Origin: Candidatus Electrothrix aestuarii
GTDB lineage: Bacteria; Desulfobacterota; Desulfobulbia; Desulfobulbales; Desulfobulbaceae
Assembly: GCA_032595685.2 (NCBI GenBank)
Contig: CP159373.1
Span: 3,034,193 to 3,098,192 of the forward strand
Direction: 5' to 3'
DNA: 64,000 nt
The notes beneath the pieces were generated by a model that was not told the origin of the DNA, searched no databases, and saw nothing but the letters and a program-made list of their open reading frames with translations. Shown piece after piece: positions 25,972 through 33,268 of this stretch; the stretch's first letter is position 1, and each line of letters opens with the position of its first letter. Both the position numbers and the translations under genes were made by a program.

Positions 25972-26088
25972 ATGAAACGTAATACCAGCAAGAAAGCAGT
26001 CCGTAAAATCGTTACCGTGCAGGAACGGCAAAAAAATAACAACAGCCGCAAAGGATTTCGTACCGGAATAAAAGTCGGATTTTCGTGA
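25972..26088 (+). CDS. MKRNT-family small basic peptide (peptide P4), first gene of the AsnB-like operon
   Basis: 38 residues, ATG at 25972 with GAGGAG Shine-Dalgarno, TGA at 26086-26088. MKRNTSKKAVRKIVTV start, KNNNSRKGFRTG middle, IKVGFS end. Compared with P2/P3 it keeps MKRNT, the RKGF-x-TG block and the K-x-G, but has a shorter tail. It is 61 bp upstream of the AsnB-like gene on the same strand, with a small hairpin (26106-26122) between them, which would let the short peptide be made in excess over the enzyme. This is the strongest positional link between the peptides and a modifying enzyme. Confidence 0.72.
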   Translation: MKRNTSKKAVRKIVTVQERQKNNNSRKGFRTGIKVGFS

Positions 26089-26105
26089 GGAGCCTGTTAA
26101 AAGAA

Positions 26106-26122
26106 ACAATCAGTTAGATTGT
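26106..26122 (+). promoter_or_regulatory. intercistronic hairpin between P4 and the AsnB-like gene
   Basis: ACAATC / GATTGT with a 5-base loop and no T-run. In precursor-enzyme operons such structures often partly block read-through or protect the upstream mRNA; here that is only a suggestion. Confidence 0.35.
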
Positions 26123-26149
26123 CCAACCAACCTTACGGGGTAATTTACT

Positions 26150-28375
26150 ATGTGCGGTTTTTCCGGAATCCTGAAACGTGATCATACGCCTCTCGGCCCT
26201 GAGACTGAATCAGTGCTCCGGGCTATGGGGCAATCCATCGCCTATCGCGGCCCGGACGACGAGCAGCTCTATCAGGACGAGACTCTGGGCGCGGTGTTCC
26301 GCCGTCTCTCCATCGTCGATGTGGCAGGCGGCAGGCAGCCACTGTTCAATGAAGACCGCTCCCTGATGCTCATGGTCAACGGTGAAATCTACAATCACCG
26401 GGAACTCAGGCCCCAGCTTAAAGAGCCGCACCAGTTCCGCACCGCCTCGGATGCGGAGGTCATTCTCCATCTTTACGAGGAACAGGGTACGGATTTTCTC
26501 GCGCAGCTCAACGGCATGTTCGCCCTGTGCCTCTGGGATATGCGCCGCAGAGAGCTGCTGCTGGCCCGTGATCGGATGGGCATCAAGCCGCTTTTCTACA
26601 GCTTCAACAAGGAACGCCTGCTTTTCGGTTCGGAAATCAAGGCACTGCTGGCCTGTCCCGACTGCCCCCGTGACTTTGACTGGGAAACCGCCCTGAGCTT
26701 CAACCTGATGCAGCAGAGCATAGAGAATCCCCTGCCGTCTTTCTTTAAAGACATTCATTACCTGCCCGGCGGTTCGCTGCTTATTGCCAAACCGGACACC
26801 GGAGAAATCCGTCAGAAACGCTGGTGGACGCTTGATATTCCTTCAGCAGAGGAATTCGCCGCAGACGACCGTTCCGCAGAAGAGGTTATTCAGGGCTACG
26901 GTGAACTGCTGGAAGATGCGGTGCGGCTCCGCCTGATGGCTGATGTGGATATCGGCCTGTTCCTCAGCGGCGGCATTGATTCAGTCTCGGTGGCGGCTTT
27001 CGCCGCAAAGCATCAGCCGTTGCACACCTTTTCCGTGCTCGGTCAGAGCACCTTTGAAAACGGCGATGCCTCTGCCGCCCATCAGGCCGCAGCCCATCTC
27101 GGTCTGCCCAATCATCAGGTGCTGTTTTCCTGGCACGACAGTCCCTTCACCCCGGAGGGCTGGAAATCAATCCTGTGGACCACCGAGACGCCACTCTGTG
27201 ATGCGGAAAAGCTGTATAAATTCCATCTCCATCGCTACGCCCGCGCTGTTTGTCCGGGCATCAAGGTTATGCTTCTCGGTCAGGGCAGCGACGAGTTCAA
27301 CGGCGGCTACGGCCCGAATTATCTGACGCAACATTATCCTGATCGCCCGGAAGAGGAACGGAACTGGCCCCTGTTTATGGAACTGCTGCGGGATTTTGAA
27401 AAAACCTATCTCCTCTCTGTCGGCCCGAAAAATACAGCGGACTATGCCAATCTGCTCAACAGCGGCTTTCTCGCCGACTGCGGCGGAGCAACCCTCCAGC
27501 CGCATCCTTGGCAGTACCATATCCGCATGTATCAGGCCAGCCTCCAGATGTTCAACCTCTGGCACGAAGACCGGACTGCGGCGGGCAACAGTATCGAAAA
27601 CCGGGTGCCCTTTCTCGATCACCGTCTCGTAGAGTACACTGCCGCAGTTCCGCCCAAATATTATGCGGAACTGTTCTGGAATAAGCGCATTCTCCGCGAG
27701 GCCATGCGGCCCCATTTGCCGAAAGAGCTGGCTGAACGACCCAAGGTGCCGTTTTTTCACGGGCAGGACGTTCGCTATACTCGGCGGATGATGTACGAGC
27801 TGCTCTATGCCGATGACCGTGCCCTGTTGCGCGAAGCCTTCGGCGATGCGGACGGCTCGCATCCGGTGTTCGACCGAAAGACCGTAGAGGAGATGATCAA
27901 CAGTATCCCTGACGACCCGGAATATACGGATATGGATCATCTGGTGAAGCTGACCAATATGGGCCTGCTGGCGCAGATGGCCAAAACCGCCGCCGCTCCA
28001 ATCGCAATCTATGAAGCCCCGATCCTGCCTTCCCTGCGGGAGGAGGAATGGGATGAAGATGAGATCGCCCTGCGTCTGGCCCTGCGGCGGGAGGAAATCA
28101 CCCCGGACAGCGTCCCTGGACTGGCTGAGGATGTGCTCCTGCTGACCACCGGGGAGCAGGCGGGTGTGGAAACTCCCCTCTGGCATATCCTGGTCAACGG
28201 GGTGCTGGAGTATGATTTAGCTGAGGATGAGCTGGGGGACTGGATTGCGGTGTTGCGGCGGATGGACGGGGAAACTTCGCTGGGAAAAATTCTTGCGGAG
28301 CTGAATTTGAAGCAGGCTGATATCCGTAAATATCTGGAGGAGGCTTTGGATTACGGGGTGGTAGTAGTTAGTTGA
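26150..28375 (+). CDS. asparagine-synthetase-like amidotransferase with C-terminal PqqD/RRE-like domain
   Basis: 741 residues. Starts MCGFSG, so the class II glutaminase nucleophile Cys2 is intact, followed by the YRGPDDE and VNGEIYNH motifs of AsnB. The synthetase domain has the ATP-pyrophosphatase loop LFLSGGIDSVSVA (about residue 270) and GSDEFNGGYG. Known AsnB is about 550-630 residues; here the last ~85 residues (WHILVNGVLEYDL..., MDGETSLGKILAELN, IRKYLEEALDYGVVVV) look like a PqqD-type winged helix, the leader-binding element of many peptide-modifying enzymes. Lasso-peptide cyclases belong to this synthetase family. With peptide P4 directly upstream, a role in activating an acid side chain or terminus of a peptide is plausible; ordinary asparagine synthesis remains possible. 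Confidence 0.82.
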   Translation: MCGFSGILKRDHTPLGPETESVLRAMGQSIAYRGPDDEQLYQDETLGAVFRRLSIVDVAGGRQPLFNEDRSLMLMVNGEIYNHRELRPQLKEPHQFRTASDAEVILHLYEEQGTDFLAQLNGMFALCLWDMRRRELLLARDRMGIKPLFYSFNKERLLFGSEIKALLACPDCPRDFDWETALSFNLMQQSIENPLPSFFKDIHYLPGGSLLIAKPDTGEIRQKRWWTLDIPSAEEFAADDRSAEEVIQGYGELLEDAVRLRLMADVDIGLFLSGGIDSVSVAAFAAKHQPLHTFSVLGQSTFENGDASAAHQAAAHLGLPNHQVLFSWHDSPFTPEGWKSILWTTETPLCDAEKLYKFHLHRYARAVCPGIKVMLLGQGSDEFNGGYGPNYLTQHYPDRPEEERNWPLFMELLRDFEKTYLLSVGPKNTADYANLLNSGFLADCGGATLQPHPWQYHIRMYQASLQMFNLWHEDRTAAGNSIENRVPFLDHRLVEYTAAVPPKYYAELFWNKRILREAMRPHLPKELAERPKVPFFHGQDVRYTRRMMYELLYADDRALLREAFGDADGSHPVFDRKTVEEMINSIPDDPEYTDMDHLVKLTNMGLLAQMAKTAAAPIAIYEAPILPSLREEEWDEDEIALRLALRREEITPDSVPGLAEDVLLLTTGEQAGVETPLWHILVNGVLEYDLAEDELGDWIAVLRRMDGETSLGKILAELNLKQADIRKYLEEALDYGVVVVS

Positions 28376-28411
28376 TTTTCTCAGTCTTTCTATTCGGAAA
28401 CTTCAAGGAAG

Positions 28412-28708
28412 TCATCGTTCACAGACAGAGCGGTACATGTCGCATGCTGCGCTCCACTCAAAAAAATCCGCATCATCTCCGAGTTCCCCGTCATGAAAGC
28501 GACGGAGAAAATCATCGGACGACATTTGGTGATGTGTTTCAAATGACTGCAGCAATGTTTTATACTCAGCAAGATCATGTTGAGCAGTCTCCCGTTCCAG
28601 CTCAATAAGCTTGTCTAATATACGATCCGCCACAGCGGACCGGTAATCCTTTCGGTAAATTTCTTCAAGCATGTAAATTCTGCTTAATGTGCCGTTTTGT
28701 ATCTCCAT
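28412..28708 (-). CDS. antitoxin-like small protein (orphan)
   Basis: 98 residues from ATG 28708 (GCGAGG upstream; the open frame extends 11 codons further). The C-terminus SSDDFLRRFHDGELGDDADF...EWSAACDMY is highly characteristic of a small protein family seen beside toxins in cyanobacteria and proteobacteria (TumA-like pairs). No partner toxin gene is visible on either side. It sits between the AsnB-like gene and a remnant of a second AsnB-like 3' end. Confidence 0.6.
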   Translation of the reverse strand: MEIQNGTLSRIYMLEEIYRKDYRSAVADRILDKLIELERETAQHDLAEYKTLLQSFETHHQMSSDDFLRRFHDGELGDDADFFEWSAACDMYRSVCER

Positions 28709-28730
28709 ATAAATGCCTCGCTTTTTTCCC

Positions 28731-28787
28731 GACATCCGCAAGCATCTGAAGGAGGCTTTGGATTACGGGGCGGTAGGAATCAGGTGA
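28731..28787 (+). pseudogene. remnant 3' end of a second AsnB-like gene
   Basis: Reads DIRKHLKEALDYGAVGIR-stop in frame, against DIRKYLEEALDYGVVVVS-stop at the end of the intact AsnB-like gene (28322-28375). DNA similarity covers about 55 bp (for example GGAGGCTTTGGATTACGGGG is identical). The rest of the copy is gone, implying that a second enzyme gene once lay here next to peptide P5. Confidence 0.65.
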
Positions 28788-28807
28788 TGAACGGAATCGC
28801 GGGATAA

Positions 28808-28824
28808 GGTGCGCTGTGCGCACC
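28808..28824 (-). repeat. GGTGCGC palindrome, third copy
   Basis: GGTGCGC-TGT-GCGCACC, the same palindrome as behind P2 and P3, 54 bases after the P5 stop, but without a T-run. Confidence 0.6.
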
Positions 28825-28877
28825 CCACTACTGTTTTCCGGCTCAGTTGGTAATGAAACTGAACCGGAACCTCTCTT

Positions 28878-29009
28878 TTATATAATGGCCATTGCTATTC
28901 CTGCTTTAATATCGCTGCGAATCGCGACCGGAAAAATTTTCCCTTTCCTGCCGGTCTTCCGTGCCGAAATAATCTTACAGTCTGTCTTTCTGCTGGTGTT
29001 GCGTTTCAT
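28878..29009 (-). CDS. MKRNT-family small basic peptide with IKAG motif (peptide P5)
   Basis: 43 residues, ATG at 29009, stop at 28878, AAGGAAG Shine-Dalgarno. Starts MKRNTSRKTDCK, then GRKGKIFPVAIRSDIKAG and a hydrophobic tail IAMAII. It is the most diverged member: the leader-like start is kept, the block after it is rebuilt, and the C-terminal tail is entirely different. It lies beside the remnant of a second AsnB-like gene, repeating the peptide-enzyme association. Confidence 0.68.
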   Translation of the reverse strand: MKRNTSRKTDCKIISARKTGRKGKIFPVAIRSDIKAGIAMAII

Positions 29010-29136
29010 GGTATCTTCCTTACAAGGTTTGAAAAGTTTGATTTGCAGTGGGTCATCGGTATAATGACCGATAAGCTGTGACAACCAGAATTCCTCTTAC
29101 TCTATTTTTACATAACGGTAAAGTATAAAACATATC

Positions 29137-30141
29137 ATGAAAAACAACAACGTATTGGTCACCGGCGGCGGCGGATTTATCGGGCTGGCACTGGTGCAGG
29201 AGCTTTGTCGGCAGGGCAGGGCGGTCCGTGTTCTGGGCAGGCATCGCTACCCTGCTGCCGAAGCAGCCGGGGCGATTTCTCTGCAAGGGGATATCCGAAT
29301 TCTGAAGGATGTGCAACAGGCCGCAGCCGGTTGTGATACCGTCTTTCATGTTGCAGCCAAGGCAGGTATCTGGGGACCATTTCATGAGTACTACTCCATT
29401 AATGTTCTTGGTACCTTGAACGTCTTAGCTGCCTGCCAGGAATTGGGGATAGGCAATCTGGTCTATACCTCGACCCCGTCCGTGGTTTTTGATGGTCATG
29501 ATTTGCAGGGAGCAGATGAGTCACTTCCTTATTCCTCTCAACCTCTCTGTGCCTATGCCGCTACCAAGATCCTTGCCGAGCAGCATGTTTTACGGAATAA
29601 TTCAGCCTCGCTGCGCACAGCGGCCATTCGTCCCCATCTTGTTTGGGGGCCTGGTGACACCAATCTTATCCCCCGTTTGATGGCTCGGGGGCGGGAGCAG
29701 AGCCTCCGCATCGTCGGGACAGGAGAAAATCAGGTGGATATCGCCTATATTGATAATGTGGTGCATGCTCATCTGTTGGCTGCGGAAAATCTTGCTGACC
29801 AGGGGACAGCTGCTGGACAGGCCTTTTTTATCGGCCAACAGGAGCCGGTGCGGCTTTGGTCCTGGATCAATGAGCTTTTTACCCGGATGGACGTGCCTCC
29901 GGTCACATCCCAGGTGGGGTTGGGTACGGCAAAGACCGTAGGTTGGTTGCTGGAAAAAGGCTCTGCTTTGCTGGGAAAAACACAGGAACCCAAGATGACC
30001 CGTTTTTTGGCAGAGCAACTGGCCATGTCACATTGGTTTAGTAAGAAAAAGGCTGAGACATTATTAGGCTATCAGGAAAAGGTCTCAACAGAGCTTGGAA
30101 TGGAGCGTTTGATTGCTTGGTTGCAGCAGGAGCGGCTGTAG
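29137..30141 (+). CDS. NAD(P)-dependent epimerase/3-beta-hydroxysteroid dehydrogenase-like (OleD-type) protein
   Basis: 334 residues, extended short-chain dehydrogenase. N-terminal Rossmann motif VTGGGGFIG (residues 8-16), active-site Tyr-Lys in YAATK (about 145-149) with the upstream Ser/Thr in VYTSTPSVV. The signatures VFHVAAKAGIWG and IRPHLVWGPGD are close to OleD, the 2-alkyl-3-oxoalkanoate reductase of long-chain olefin synthesis, and to sterol-4-carboxylate dehydrogenases. No OleABC partners are in the window, so the substrate is open. ATG at 29137; spaced about 130 bp from the divergent P5 gene. Confidence 0.85.
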   Translation: MKNNNVLVTGGGGFIGLALVQELCRQGRAVRVLGRHRYPAAEAAGAISLQGDIRILKDVQQAAAGCDTVFHVAAKAGIWGPFHEYYSINVLGTLNVLAACQELGIGNLVYTSTPSVVFDGHDLQGADESLPYSSQPLCAYAATKILAEQHVLRNNSASLRTAAIRPHLVWGPGDTNLIPRLMARGREQSLRIVGTGENQVDIAYIDNVVHAHLLAAENLADQGTAAGQAFFIGQQEPVRLWSWINELFTRMDVPPVTSQVGLGTAKTVGWLLEKGSALLGKTQEPKMTRFLAEQLAMSHWFSKKKAETLLGYQEKVSTELGMERLIAWLQQERL

Positions 30142-30318
30142 CCCGTTGCTCAGAAGAAAAATCAGGTAAAGACCGCGTCGTCGGTAGGGTGTTATTCCCA
30201 TTTAGATAAAAATGTGGTATGCCTTTTTGTAGGTTATAAAAGCACGAGACTGATCACTGAGGGTATTGCATTTGTTGTTAAAGAGGGATTTTTATATAAT
30301 TGACGAGGAAAAGGAATA

Positions 30319-31233
30319 ATGGCGGACAAAAAAGAGAAAGAAGCGGGGAAAAAAAAAGAGAGTCCGATCAAGGTGAAGCTTCTTGAAGGGACAGCAATGA
30401 AAAATATGAACAAAAAAGAAAAAAAAGACCGCCGTGCCGTATGGATTAAAAAGGCCACCCTGGATTATGAAGTTGAGCTGAAAAGTATGCAGGTCGAACT
30501 CATGAAGCTGCAAAAGCACATGAAAGCCACTGGCATGCGGGTGCTGGCTATTTTTGAAGGTCGTGATGCCGCAGGCAAGGGTGGAACCATCAAGCGGATC
30601 ACCGCCTTTCTCAATCCCCGAAATACCCGGGTGGTAGCTCTGTCAAAGCCCAGTGATACCGAGATAACTCAGTGGTATTTTCAGCGCTATGCCCCCCATC
30701 TTCCCGCTGCTGGGGAGTTAGTGCTCTTTGATCGCTCCTGGTACAATCGGGCAATGGTGGAGCCGGTCATGGGATTCTGCACTGATGAGCAGCATAAGCG
30801 CTTTCTTAAGGATGTGCCCTTGTTTGAGCAGATGTTGGTCAAAGACGGCATTCTTCTTTTTAAGTTTTACTTTTCTGTTTCCAAAGATGAGCAATCCCGA
30901 AGGTTTGAATCTCGCAAACATGACCTCCTCAAGCAGTATAAGCTGTCGCCAGTTGATAATCTGGCACAGCAGCTCTGGGATAAGTACAGCGTTAAAAAAT
31001 TCCAGATGCTCAATGAGTCTAACCGCACCCTTACTCCGTGGACGATCATTCGGTCGGACAACAAGAAAAAAGCCAGAATAAATTGCATGAAGCATATTCT
31101 TTCCAATATTGAATATAACAAAAAGATAGACCCGGAAAAACTCATCCCGGACCCAGAAATTGTGATTTCTGGTATTGATGAGATCAAGCATATGGAAAGA
31201 AATCTTTTTCAGCCCACGCAGCTCAGGGGATAA
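30319..31233 (+). CDS. ppk2: polyphosphate kinase 2 family protein
   Basis: 304 residues with the PPK2 kinase fold. Walker A FEGRDAAGKGGTIKRI (about 76-91), Walker B LVLFDRSWYNRA, and the lid-region RRFESRKHDLLKQYKLSP. PPK2 uses polyphosphate to phosphorylate nucleotides (or the reverse). The single kinase domain with the conserved WKLSP/YKLSP-type block matches the typical ~300-residue class I proteins. The first 40 residues are lysine-rich. Together with ppk1 this suggests active polyphosphate turnover. Confidence 0.93.
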   Translation: MADKKEKEAGKKKESPIKVKLLEGTAMKNMNKKEKKDRRAVWIKKATLDYEVELKSMQVELMKLQKHMKATGMRVLAIFEGRDAAGKGGTIKRITAFLNPRNTRVVALSKPSDTEITQWYFQRYAPHLPAAGELVLFDRSWYNRAMVEPVMGFCTDEQHKRFLKDVPLFEQMLVKDGILLFKFYFSVSKDEQSRRFESRKHDLLKQYKLSPVDNLAQQLWDKYSVKKFQMLNESNRTLTPWTIIRSDNKKKARINCMKHILSNIEYNKKIDPEKLIPDPEIVISGIDEIKHMERNLFQPTQLRG

Positions 31234-31310
31234 GGTACGTTCTGTACCGGGCCGTTATCCTAAAGATGTGCTGGTAGAAAAATAATACAGATCAACCCAA
31301 GGAAGATCCA

Positions 31311-31871
31311 ATGGTTACACTCAGCTTTTTCTTTTGGTTTCTTATCCTGCTGTTCGCGACCATCGGTTCCATGCGCGGGTGGGCAAAAGAGATGCTCGTC
31401 TCCTTTAGCCTCATTATGGCTCTTTTTATCATGCAGGTCGGGTTGACCCATGTTGGGCCAATAAAGAAATTATGGAAGGCAATGGATGGGTCAACCCAAT
31501 TCTATGCGGCCTCCCTCATCTTAATTCTCTTTGCCCTTTTTGGCTATCATACACCTAATGCCAAAAAGGTGAATGTGAAGTTATCGCAGGATAATAAGAG
31601 CGCTGCCCGGCATTGGCTACAGGACATGATGCTGGGCGCTATCTTGGGGGCTGGTAATGGCTATCTTTTGGCGGGAACGCTTTGGTTTTTTTTGGATTTG
31701 GCAAAGTATCCGGTCCCGGACTGGGTATTGACTGCGCCAGATCAAACAACTCCAGCCGGAGAGGCTGCATTAAAGCTTATTAACTGGCTGCCGCCGGTTT
31801 GGCTGGAAATACCGGTTATCTATTTTGTGGTGGCCGTGGTTTTTACCTTTGTGATTATTGTCTTGATTTGA
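31311..31871 (+). CDS. CvpA-like integral membrane protein
   Basis: 186 residues with four to five membrane helices (FFFWFLILLFATIGSMRGW; MLVSFSLIMALFIMQ; FYAASLILILFALFGY; MMLGAILGAGNGYLLAGTLWFF; IPVIYFVVAVVFTFVIIVLI). The first helix followed by RGW-x-KE, and the GA-x-LGAGNGYLL segment, fit the CvpA family (colicin V production/cell-envelope function). It ends in a hydrophobic helix right at the stop codon. It lies 77 bp after ppk2. Confidence 0.7.
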   Translation: MVTLSFFFWFLILLFATIGSMRGWAKEMLVSFSLIMALFIMQVGLTHVGPIKKLWKAMDGSTQFYAASLILILFALFGYHTPNAKKVNVKLSQDNKSAARHWLQDMMLGAILGAGNGYLLAGTLWFFLDLAKYPVPDWVLTAPDQTTPAGEAALKLINWLPPVWLEIPVIYFVVAVVFTFVIIVLI

Positions 31872-31907
31872 CAGAAGTATCTCTTGTTTGTCATGCCCAG
31901 GGCATAG

Positions 31908-31929
31908 GGGCGAACCTCTGTGTTCGCCC
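31908..31929. repeat. GGGCGAAC / GTTCGCCC hairpin between convergent genes
   Basis: 8-bp perfect arms with a 6-base loop, between the CvpA-like gene (plus) and era (minus). No T-run, so it is either a weak bidirectional terminator or a dispersed palindromic repeat. Confidence 0.5.
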
Positions 31930-31936
31930 AAATCCC

Positions 31937-32881
31937 TCACATGCCCAACTCCCGCAGGATCTGCTCGTTACTGGTCCAATGCTTCTTCACCTTAATCCAG
32001 AGTTTGAGCTGAACCTTGCAGTAAAGCAATTTCTCAATTTCCTTGCTTGCAGCCTTACGGATGTCACCCAGCATCTTGCCTTGCTTACCGATAATAATCC
32101 CCTTTTGTGATCCCCGTTCCACCAGAATGGTGGCATGAATCTGGACTGGTCCGCCAAAGGGGTCTTCCTTGAACGAGTCTATGAGCACTGCTGTGGAGTA
32201 GGGAACCTCCTGCCGGGTACGGAGAAAGATTTTTTCCCGGATCAGCTCTGCCACAATAAAACGTTCTGTTGCATCTGTCGGGATATCATCGGGATAGTAT
32301 TGCGGTCCTACTGGCAGCTGCCCCACTAAGGTCTGGAGCAGAGTGTCTGTTCCATCACCTTCCAGGGCGGAAATGGGTACAACAGCCTGAAAAGGATGCA
32401 TGCGTGTGAAGCGTTCCATCATGGGGAGCAATTCTTCTTTGGCCAGCTGATCCACCTTGTTCAGGGCTAGTACTGCTGGGCATGGTATCTTGCTGAAATA
32501 GTCCTTGTATTCTGCAAAGCGTTTTTCCGCTTTCTTCGGGTTCCCGGCCAAGGTGTGCAGGTCCTGCGCGTCAACCAGGAATAGCACCGCATCGGCCTCG
32601 GTCAGGGTATCCAGAGCAATGCGCACCATCTCCTGATTGATCATCTCTTTGGCCTTATGCAGGCCCGGTGTGTCCAACATGATCATCTGAAAATCAGGCC
32701 CGGTCACAATGCCCAGGATACGGTTGCGTGTTGTTTGGGGTAGGGGAGTAACAATGGCTATTTTTTGCTCCAGATACCTATTGAGCAGCGTGGATTTGCC
32801 CGCATTAGGCGGGCCGATCACCGCAACCACACCGGAGCGGTGATCTTTCGGGGAGGAGTGATCCAGAAGGGTGGAATTCAT
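31937..32881 (-). CDS. era: GTPase Era
   Basis: 314 residues. N-terminal GTPase with G1 GPPNAGKST, G2 TTRNR, G3 DTPGLH, G4 NKVD; C-terminal KH domain with GKQGKMLGDIRKAASKEIEKLL, which binds the 3' end of 16S rRNA during 30S assembly. It acts at the membrane-associated late steps of ribosome maturation. The start ATG at 32881 gives about 20 extra residues before the G domain, slightly longer than E. coli Era. Confidence 0.96.
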   Translation of the reverse strand: MNSTLLDHSSPKDHRSGVVAVIGPPNAGKSTLLNRYLEQKIAIVTPLPQTTRNRILGIVTGPDFQMIMLDTPGLHKAKEMINQEMVRIALDTLTEADAVLFLVDAQDLHTLAGNPKKAEKRFAEYKDYFSKIPCPAVLALNKVDQLAKEELLPMMERFTRMHPFQAVVPISALEGDGTDTLLQTLVGQLPVGPQYYPDDIPTDATERFIVAELIREKIFLRTRQEVPYSTAVLIDSFKEDPFGGPVQIHATILVERGSQKGIIIGKQGKMLGDIRKAASKEIEKLLYCKVQLKLWIKVKKHWTSNEQILRELGM

Positions 32882-33268
32882 TTTTGAACGTTCTTCCTTT
32901 TGCTGATATCCGCTGTTTGCGGGCGTATCAATAAAATATTTTTTAATACCTTACCCTATAAGGGGCTGGGATCTTTATTTTCGGGCGGGTCTTTTCCGTC
33001 CAATGTACTCTGAGTTTTCCGGGATGCAAGTTCTTTCCTGCCTCTTTCGCTGTTCTCAGAGGAATAATCCAGTAAAACCTTTGTGTTCTTGTCGTGTTAT
33101 CTGTATACTCAAAGAAAGCAAATCCTTCTTGTGCTGAACTTCCTCCCAAAGAATATGCAAAATATACAGGCATCCTTTGACAGACCGGGGTCGGATTGAT
33201 ATGCTTATCAGTTTTCTTTGACAGTCCTCCGGCCTTCTGGATGCCGGTTTTATATATTTTTTCAACCT
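32882..33268. other. divergent intergenic region between era and the RNB exonuclease gene
   Basis: 387 bp holding promoters for both genes. The only one I can place is the plus-strand site at 33177. No credible gene; a 76-codon minus-strand ORF (32943-33173) has no recognisable features. Confidence 0.4.
33177..33205 (+). promoter_or_regulatory. putative sigma70 promoter of the RNB exonuclease gene
   Basis: TTGACA (33177-33182), 17-base spacer, TATGCT (33200-33205), about 60 bp before the ATG at 33269. Confidence 0.5.

Noticed and set aside
27167-28186. 339-codon minus-strand frame opposite the AsnB-like gene
   Set aside because: Antisense to clear AsnB motifs; no start context or homology-like features.
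29010-29110. promoter of peptide P5
   Set aside because: A TTGTCA-15-TATACC pair exists on the minus strand but spacing and match are weaker than for P2-P4, so it is not listed as a feature.
32943-33173. 76-codon minus-strand ORF between era and the exonuclease gene
   Set aside because: No Shine-Dalgarno, no recognisable domain and it overlaps the likely promoter region of the exonuclease gene.
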